Shown piece after piece: positions 58,030 through 64,000 of a DNA stretch of 64,000 nucleotides. The notes beneath the pieces were generated by a model, which did no database searches, was not told the DNA's origin, and worked only from the letters and a program-made list of their open reading frames with translations. The DNA is from Dryococelus australis (Eukaryota; Arthropoda; Insecta; Phasmatodea; Phasmatidae), in NCBI GenBank assembly GCA_029891345.1, contig CM056999.1:27377418-27441417 (forward strand), read 5' to 3'. Each line of letters begins with the position of its first letter. The stretch's first letter is position 1. Made by a program: the position numbers and the translations under genes.

Positions 58030-60290
58030 ATGGTTGGTTAGTGCGCTGACTGCCCTCCTGAGATCTGGGTACTCCCCTTCCGTTGTGTATTCTGTATTCG
58101 TGCTAACTGTTTGGCCCGGTGGGTCGTGGCTATTTCACAAGGTAGCCGCTTAGTGGCAGAATTACTCCAGAGTGGAGGGGAATCAAACTCCAGGGTGATT
58201 TGAACTGTTAATTGATTCCCGCCCAAGAAGTACAACCTTTCTCACCGATAGGGTTGCCAAAATGCGGGATGCCAGCTGTCCCGGTTACGTATCACGGTGG
58301 GAACCGTGGGTATTAATCAGATGACATCAATAGTGGGGGTGGCAGATCCTGTCAGAGGGGTTGACTTGATCAGCTTTGGTCGCGTCGGCCGACGACTAGG
58401 AATGTAATTTAATGGGGTGGAAATTACACTGGTTTTGGGGTTGCTTTAGGTGGTAATTTGACCCCAATCACCTTCCCGGATGCGAGACAGATTGTGCACA
58501 TGTTCTGTGGGCTCTTACCCTTGTCTTGCCTAGGTGATACAATTGCAGAAGGTGGGGGAGTTTCCGGTTAGACATAGGTTACGTGATCTAAATCCTGCCA
58601 TGGCCAGCAGGTGTCCAGATAAGCATCGAGTTCAGAGGTGTGGTCAAGCATGCTGGGTGAAACTGGATGCAGAGTGACCTCCAGATTTGCCGGTGGGGGT
58701 GTCTCTTTTCAACTAGTTTCTACCACTGTCTGCACGATAATTTTCCTTTGTAGGGCTCGCTGCTCTTTACACATATTCCAGCTCTGAATTCTGCGTCTCC
58801 TATTATGCATTTGAACCAGCCTTCTTCCCTTCCTGCTGATATGCAGTCCTGGGGTATGTCTTCTTCAGACACACTGGAGGCACTGACAGGATATGCAGTA
58901 GGGATTTGGGGTTCTACCGCGGGTAGGTGAAGAAGCACCAGAAACCCAGGAGCATCAGAATGTCAGTTTCTGACTAAAGCCTTATTCAATCTCTGTCTCC
59001 TGTGGAGTTCGGCTATGCTCACACCTAATCCTCAGCGGGGTTTTAGAAGTACACAACATCCCTTCAAATATAGAACAAAATGTGAGGGGAAACAATAATA
59101 AAATAAGGTAGTCAATGAATGAAAATTTGACGTAATATTTATTATCACATCTAGAAGACAGTGGGGAATCCCGGTTGGATTATACACACTAAATTTAACG
59201 CTATCAATAATTATGTAATTAATTTAGCAGGCGAAGGTGAGCCTGAACAATGAACTTGTTATAAAAAATACACTGGTCTAAGAATTATTTACGATTTACT
59301 TTACGCAATTTACAGCGTTTGCCTCCTCAGGGATGGTTGTCCAGAGGGGACGTCGCGACGACCTGCTACCACTGAGTCAAAGGAGTGACTGGGTAAAGGG
59401 GTGCAGGGTTTGGGGACGTCAAGGTTACCTCTGGAGTCTCTTGCCGGCTCTTGCAGTTGGCTGGTGCAGGAGGAGCCTTCTCAAGATGCAGATAAGGTTG
59501 AGCTTTTGCAAGCTGTTGGAGAGGTTGAGCCTTTGCAAGCTGCAGGAGAGGAGGAGGTCTTGGTCAGACCAGGCAGAGCTCGCTGACTTATGAGCTGGCA
59601 AGCTCTGGATAGAGGCATAGATGCAGATAAGGTTGAGCTTTTGCAAGCTGTTGGAGAGGTTGAGCCTTTGCAAGCTGCAGGAGAGGAGGAGGTCTTGGTC
59701 AGACCAGGCAGAGCTCGCTGACTTATGAGCTGGCAAGCTCTGGATAGAGGCATTCCTGTGCCTCCTTATATAGTCAAAGATCTGTGCTTCAGGGCTCTTC
59801 TGGGAGTGTGGGGAATGATAGCCTTTCTTCATAGGGGCTGGTTATCATAGGATTGTGGCGGCGCTGCACATTCCTTATCGCTCTGAGTGGAGACTGCTGA
59901 CAAGTTTACAACCTCCGCTAGAGGCTTGGCTAGAGGCTTGGCGGGTGTGACATCACAGGACAGCAGAGGTGCTGAGATCCTGTGGTGCCTCTTGTAACTT
60001 CCTTCTTCATTATCTCTGGGCAGTAGCTCGTCGGGTAAAAAAATCCTGGTTCAAGGGGGTGGCAACCGCATGTCGGAATCTGGGCGGGCAGTACAATTTT
60101 ATGATCAATTGCGTCGATTATGATCGTGTCCCATGTTATCCAACGCGTGGAGTCAATTCTATCGGCACGTGAATGGTATACTGCCACTGTTATGATTTTC
60201 ACCAAGCTCTTCCCCGCTTGTTTATGGGGCGAAGTCACCCGTAGGGTCTGCAGGCGCACTGACCAGCAGTGTGGCATGCATCAACAAAAT
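58030..60290 (-). mobile_element. LTR-type element with small ORF, divergent clade, copy b
   Basis: Homologous to 4380-6420. On the minus strand it has a U3-like region (60290-59780), the TATA box GACTATATAAGGAGG at 59761-59775, minisatellite-bearing R/U5 (59480-59760), the AATAAATATTACGTCA signal near 59130, and the ORF region (58938-58200) with LNYIPSRRPTRP near 58400. Frames are broken. It truncates the errantivirus-like gag at 58029. Confidence 0.65.
59485..59753. repeat. Perfect 135 bp tandem duplication
   Basis: Units 59485-59619 and 59620-59753 are identical over their shared length. Each contains two shorter imperfect repeats of about 27 bp (AGGTTGAGC(T/C)TTTGCAAGCT). It lies in the transcribed part of the LTR-type element. 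Confidence 0.95.
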
Positions 60291-60819
60291 ATAGCTCAAC
60301 TGTCTGGATGTTGTGGACTTAAAACTTATTCATTTCTCTTTCAGAGAGTTACAGACATGTAGTACAACTTTTCACCTAAAATCATGGGTAATATAAGTAT
60401 TTAATTTTTTCAAAGATTGGATTTTTAATTTGGTCAGATTTTGCTTTCTTCCCCCTTGTCATAACTTGAATTTCAATGTAATGTATATTAACATGCATTT
60501 TGTTGTTTATTTGGTTTTATCACTGATCATCACTTATCTTTACTTATCATGCAATGAGACTTTTTTATGTCTCTCTAAATTAACAATGTGAAAGAAGAGC
60601 AAGTTCAGATAGAAAAACATAAGTAATAACCACAAATAAGTTTTATTCCCCTCCATATTTTTCCTAGGTTGCTGCCTAAGAACAGTTTCTGAAATTCCAG
60701 ACAGAAAAGTAGCCACCCAATCTTCCACAGCGCAAATGTCCCTGTTTATCTCACCTCATGTCCATTAATAAAATATAATTATTTCTTACCATGAAAGTAC
60801 GGCCAAACTGCACACTTAC
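60291..60819. other. TCF25 intron just downstream of exon A
   Basis: No repeat or gene is recognised. It is AT-rich up to the donor of exon A. Confidence 0.45.
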
Positions 60820-60953
60820 CACAACATTCTCAGGATGGTAACTGTCAACAGCTTCAAAGAACTTTAACTGAATCTTCTGATAGAACGTGCTGTGCTCAAA
60901 ATCAAAATTCATAATACCACTAGGTAATACTGATGTGCATTTCATGCTTAAAC
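60820..60953 (-). CDS. TCF25: TCF25 exon A (partial gene)
   Basis: This 134 bp exon encodes about 44 residues, including the stretches GLSMK (Gly split over the intron), NFDFEHSTFYQ and PENVV, which match the TCF25 segment with the F-x-F-E-H-S-x-x-Y-Q signature just before the helical-repeat core. The acceptor is a pyrimidine-rich tract ending in gttacag at 60954. The donor is gtaagt starting at 60819, after a GTG codon (phase 0). The exon begins with GT, completing a codon from an upstream exon outside the window. The downstream partner is exon B, about 8.6 kb away, and the joined reading runs directly into its Pro-Tyr-His-Val segment. The frame is open throughout with no disabling changes. 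Confidence 0.85.
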
Positions 60954-61189
60954 CTGTAACAGCAAAAAAACGTTTCTGGCTAAAATCTACAAATGTACAG
61001 TAAAACTTAATTTTTACATCCTCTTTTCAGTGGCCTATATTTTATACCAATCTGGTACACACACACTACATACTTCTTTATTTTGACATTTTCTTGTCTC
61101 AATTTTTTCAATCTAAAAATACTTTAATTATTTTGATAATTAAACGCCAGCCATGAAATTTATTGTTTGTCATACTACCTCCATGTTTA

Positions 61190-61466
61190 CTTACAAAAGT
61201 AAATGTTCCATGAGTGAGTGAGAGAAGAGATTTGGGCTGCGTTTAACAGCCAGGTCTTGAGAGTCGATGAGGGTGATTGCAGTGAGTTTGGAGCAGCACC
61301 AGAATGAAAGGGCAGGGGAAATGGGAGATCCCTGAGAAAACATGCTGACCAGCAGCATCGTCCAGCACGATTCCCACAAGCGAAAATCCAGAAGTAACCC
61401 AGCCGGGGATTGAACCCGGTTCGCCTGTGTTGGGAGGTGAGCATGCTAACCACTCAGCCAACCTAA
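61190..61466 (-). mobile_element. tRNA-derived SINE
   Basis: On the minus strand, an RNA polymerase III A-box-like TGGCTGAGTGGTTAGCATGC (61441-61460) is followed about 25 bp later by a B box GGTTCAATCCC (61406-61416), as in a tRNA head of the Ser/Leu type. A non-tRNA body of about 200 bp (GATGCTGCTGGTCAGCATG, TTTCATTCTGGTGCTGC) runs to about 61190. It lies in the intron upstream of exon A. The 3' tail is not sharply defined. Confidence 0.8.
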
Positions 61467-62173
61467 CAGCTCATTACACAATGGCCCCAAATGTTCTGTT
61501 TCCAATTGAGTTTCTCTGGCACCAGTAGACACATAGTTGCACAACATTAACACTAAGTCTCGACCAAGCTGGACTGACAAACATGCAATGGTGTCCTGAT
61601 ATGGATACTAGTCTGGCTTCCCGACAGAATCAACAACAACAATGTATCTGGATCCACAAGGTTCCACAGCAGATCATCTCCTCACTCCATCATCACTGGC
61701 AGCCATGAATCCAGACATCCGTGCTGTTCACTGTCATGTGTACTCATGTGTTATCTCTATTCACAGACTTGATAATGTTTTGATGAACTATAAAATAAGG
61801 CATGGATCGTTAACTGTATCCACAGCGGAACACGTGGGGAAACCACATCTCCAACTTAGGAGGAGATACGGTTTTAGGTGCCTCTTAGGGGGGAGAACAA
61901 GTCTTTAGGCTAGGAACCCTTCTTAATTAATTTTCGCCTTTCTTATAAATTAGATTTTGGTACTATCAAAACCTAAATTGCATGTTAAATAAAAGATGGA
62001 AAAAAGTCTATATCCCAGAATGAAGTGAAGATGTATACAAGCATTAGAAATACATTATTACAATTAATTAGAGTGACGCGCAATGTACCGGGAATACTTG
62101 TCTGTCACAATAGATGGTTTCCCAGGCTTTTTGGTTAGAAGCTAGAACAGGTACTTCTATAATCAATGGGGTT
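61467..62173. other. Unassigned sequence
   Basis: Short open frames only. No conserved motif. Confidence 0.4.
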
Positions 62174-62653
62174 TCAGTTCTGTTGAGGCAATGGTGCCTT
62201 CCCGTTATACAAAACTGGCCGGATCACTTTGTGGCAGGCCACAAAGTCAGGTGTGGGCAACACAATTTCGCGCTTAAGTGCCATTGGAGCTTTGGTGATA
62301 CCTGGGCGACGGGTTGCTGGAGTGGCCTTAGCACAGGCTGGTAAGGGTGCAGGTACAGTGTAACAGGCAGGCATGATTCGAGGCTTTGGTTGAGGAGCAG
62401 GGCGCAGTAACCAATATGTGACTACTGGTGTAGGTAGTTTATCAGATTGGCTCAAGTTTACAGCTACCCACCAAGGGTACTTCATCGGGCCATGTATCTC
62501 TGGAGGGGTGAACAGATCTCTTGGTATGGCGACTTCCACTGGATCTTGAAGATGGCGGAGTGCTTGCACTTGTGCCTCTAAGCTAGCTATTTGAGATACC
62601 AGAGAGGGCTGACAATCGTCTGACTGGCAAGAAGCCAGGAGAATCTGCCACAC
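62174..62653 (-). CDS. Intact DFVP-family ORF (copy 7)
   Basis: The frame is open for 159 codons. In order it has a Leu/Ser-rich N-terminal part (ASLEAQVQALRHL), VEVAIPRDLFTPPEI, a Pro/Ala-rich middle (APAPLPACAKATPATRRPG-like) and LPTPDFVACHKVIRPVLY before the stop. Here the usual P of D-F-V-P is replaced by A. With copy 5 it is one of two copies with an uninterrupted frame carrying both motifs. The upstream frame 62587-62901 may hold the real N-terminus after a shift. Function is unknown. Confidence 0.5.
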   Translation of the reverse strand: MWQILLASCQSDDCQPSLVSQIASLEAQVQALRHLQDPVEVAIPRDLFTPPEIHGPMKYPWWVAVNLSQSDKLPTPVVTYWLLRPAPQPKPRIMPACYTVPAPLPACAKATPATRRPGITKAPMALKREIVLPTPDFVACHKVIRPVLYNGKAPLPQQN

Positions 62654-64000
62654 CTTTTCTTACAACCCTCTCCACTCGGAACAGAGCATCGAGAAGTGGA
62701 ATTTACCCTCCTACTACTGCACCAAGATGGCATGCTCCTTGTGCAATGTATGTCTGAGACTTCGTGTGGGCCGGAGGCTGGCAGACACATTATTCCAATG
62801 CCTGGCAGAGACTGCAGTACATGAAGAAAATCACGCCTCACCTGTCCAAGGTTGCACACGGATGTGTGGCCCTTTCCAAGTTTTCCAAATTCAGGGGACA
62901 TCAGACTCTCTTAACAGAGACTGCATTGGAGATGCCAGCAAACACTAAGCCAACAAGCTGTTCTAAGGACAGTGTACCTGTGTGGCTCCTCCTTTCCTCC
63001 AATCCCGGGGGATTGACGAGAAGGGTGGCCGAAGTTGTGCGTGTGGGGAAAAGGTAGTGTTTTGGTTCATTCGAGTAAGTTTCCCGGGATCACCTGCTGT
63101 ATTGTTACGTGACGGTAGCTACAGAAAGGTGCTAGTCTACAAGAAAGAACTTGAGGTGAGGCAGACCCAAGTTTTAATCCAGAAAAGGAAGAAAACATGT
63201 GGTGAATGCACACTAGTTTTTGGTCAATGGCACGAATATCAGCCAGAAAGCTATAATACACAGTAAGTGGAACGGTAGAGGCGACCGGTGTAAAAACAAG
63301 TGAATGATGGGTGTAATGCTGAAAGTCTAAGCAATCAACTTGTGCATTATTGTATATAGGTATTGTGTGCAACGACATGTAGCTTGGTATACTAAGCAAG
63401 GACGTGACGGGATGAGTCCTGAGAAGGACTGCAGAGATAGGGCTGCTACAGATACGTCCGTATACAAGTTTGCGAGGTACGTAATGGGAGAAAGCCTAAC
63501 TAATGCAGCCTAACCCTATCGCAAGTGTAGCTTAAGCGATGCAAACAGGGTGTAGAAGACAGTGTCTGAGCAACACATACTAGACCACTTAAGACTGGTG
63601 TCAATCTGGTCGGGTCTGAGGAACTAGTACTAGAAACAAAGACTGCTCTAGAGACATGGGCTGTCTCTCCTTTTATACTAATTCGGGCTGCTGCCTGCTG
63701 GAAGGGATGTGAAACAAAAGACAGACGATATCCCTACTATTAACGCTATCTACCGCGCAGAAAAAGACCTCGTTGCCTTTAAGCATGGTTATGGAGACAA
63801 TCTGAAAAGCAGAGAGTACAATCCAACTTTACGTTGGGACAAATGAGAATGCAAACTTCCGTCTCCTGGCTAAACTTAACTATGGATGGAGCAGAAGTTG
63901 TCTAATCTCCATTGTTGAAAAAGACGTCATGCGTCAAGAAATTGTATACAATATATCTACGTCTCTCGATGAACTGAACCATGAATGCCCATTTACTCTC
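62174..64000 (-). mobile_element. LTR-type element with DFVP ORF, copy 7, including promoter LTR
   Basis: On the minus strand, a TATA box TAGTATAAAAGGAG (63667-63680) within an LTR-like region reaches toward the window edge, then comes a leader, then the ORF. The ORF stop at about 62176 is 1.5 kb from the TATA, matching copies 1 and 4. The right edge is cut by the window. Confidence 0.6.

Larger units (their letters stand above)
14657..60953 (-). other. TCF25: TCF25 (NULP1/Rqc1) homologue, internal part of gene
   Basis: This is the span from the first to the last visible exon of a TCF25-like gene read on the minus strand. Three exons of 134, 194 and 408 bp are separated by introns of about 8,595 bp (52225-60819) and 36,966 bp (15065-52030). 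Splice phases match at both joins: phase 0 at the first, and phase 2 into 1 at the second, where an AG from exon B and a G from exon C make one Arg codon. TCF25 is the homologue of yeast Rqc1, a subunit of the ribosome quality control complex that acts with Listerin/Ltn1 on stalled 60S nascent chains. The open, motif-conserving exons suggest a live host gene. The introns hold most of the transposons listed here. The start and the C-terminal end were not found. Confidence 0.85.

Noticed and set aside
1..64000. CRISPR arrays, rRNA, canonical tRNA genes, prokaryotic operons
   Set aside because: No regularly spaced repeats, rRNA cores or bona fide tRNA cloverleaf were seen. The only tRNA-like sequence is the SINE head at 61.4 kb.

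Overview
The window is eukaryotic and reads like the inside of a very large, repeat-choked gene of an arthropod, most likely an insect. It is AT-rich. Errantivirus-like, other Ty3/Gypsy, BEL/Pao, hAT, Tc1/mariner-like and SINE sequences are all present, and the env-bearing element points to insects. I do not make a species call. There is no prokaryotic organisation.

The only host gene I can support is a TCF25 (NULP1/Rqc1) homologue on the minus strand. Three coding exons are visible: 60820-60953, 52031-52224 and 14657-15064. Their splice phases interlock exactly, and together they encode about 245 residues of the conserved core of this ribosome-quality-control protein. The introns between them are about 8.6 kb and about 37 kb, and the long one appears to use a GC-AG splice pair. 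The N-terminal exons lie beyond the right edge. The C-terminal exons lie left of 14657 or outside the window.

Nearly everything else is transposable-element debris inside these introns. (1) A family of LTR-type elements carries a small ORF of about 170 codons that ends in a conserved D-F-V-P-x(4,5)-T-R-P-V-L-Y-like motif. I find nine copies: 1-2.05 kb, 4.4-6.4 kb(-), 7.5-8.0 kb(-), 10.0-10.7 kb, 17.3-18.9 kb, 28.7-29.6 kb, 38.9-39.8 kb, 58.0-60.3 kb(-) and 62.2-64 kb(-). (2) A Gypsy-type element whose Gag carries a PHD-like C4HC3 zinc finger lies at 29.8-37 kb, and an antisense relative of it (20.95-25.9 kb) is interrupted by a TA-flanked DNA transposon. (3) A further Gypsy relic is broken within its RNase H at 27.63 kb and resumes at 40.3 kb, so roughly 12.7 kb of nested elements sits inside it. 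(4) A nearly complete but mutated errantivirus-like element lies at 40.8-51.3 kb, with two LTRs, gag, protease, RT, RNase H, integrase and an env-like remnant. A 5' fragment of a relative sits at 56.4-58.0 kb. (5) Several non-autonomous DNA transposons have visible inverted repeats and target duplications. They include three copies of a pogo/Tigger-like TA element, a hAT element next to an exon, a TTAA-flanked foldback, and small TA MITEs. (6) There are fragments of hAT and BED-finger transposases, a BEL/Pao integrase tail, and a tRNA-derived SINE.

The retroelement reading frames are broken by stops and frameshifts, so I see no complete autonomous retroelement. The layers give a relative age order: the TCF25 intron, then Gypsy and LTR elements, then DNA transposons and MITEs inside those. 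Assignments rest on motif recognition by eye. Identities and boundaries of repeats are approximate unless a target duplication is stated.
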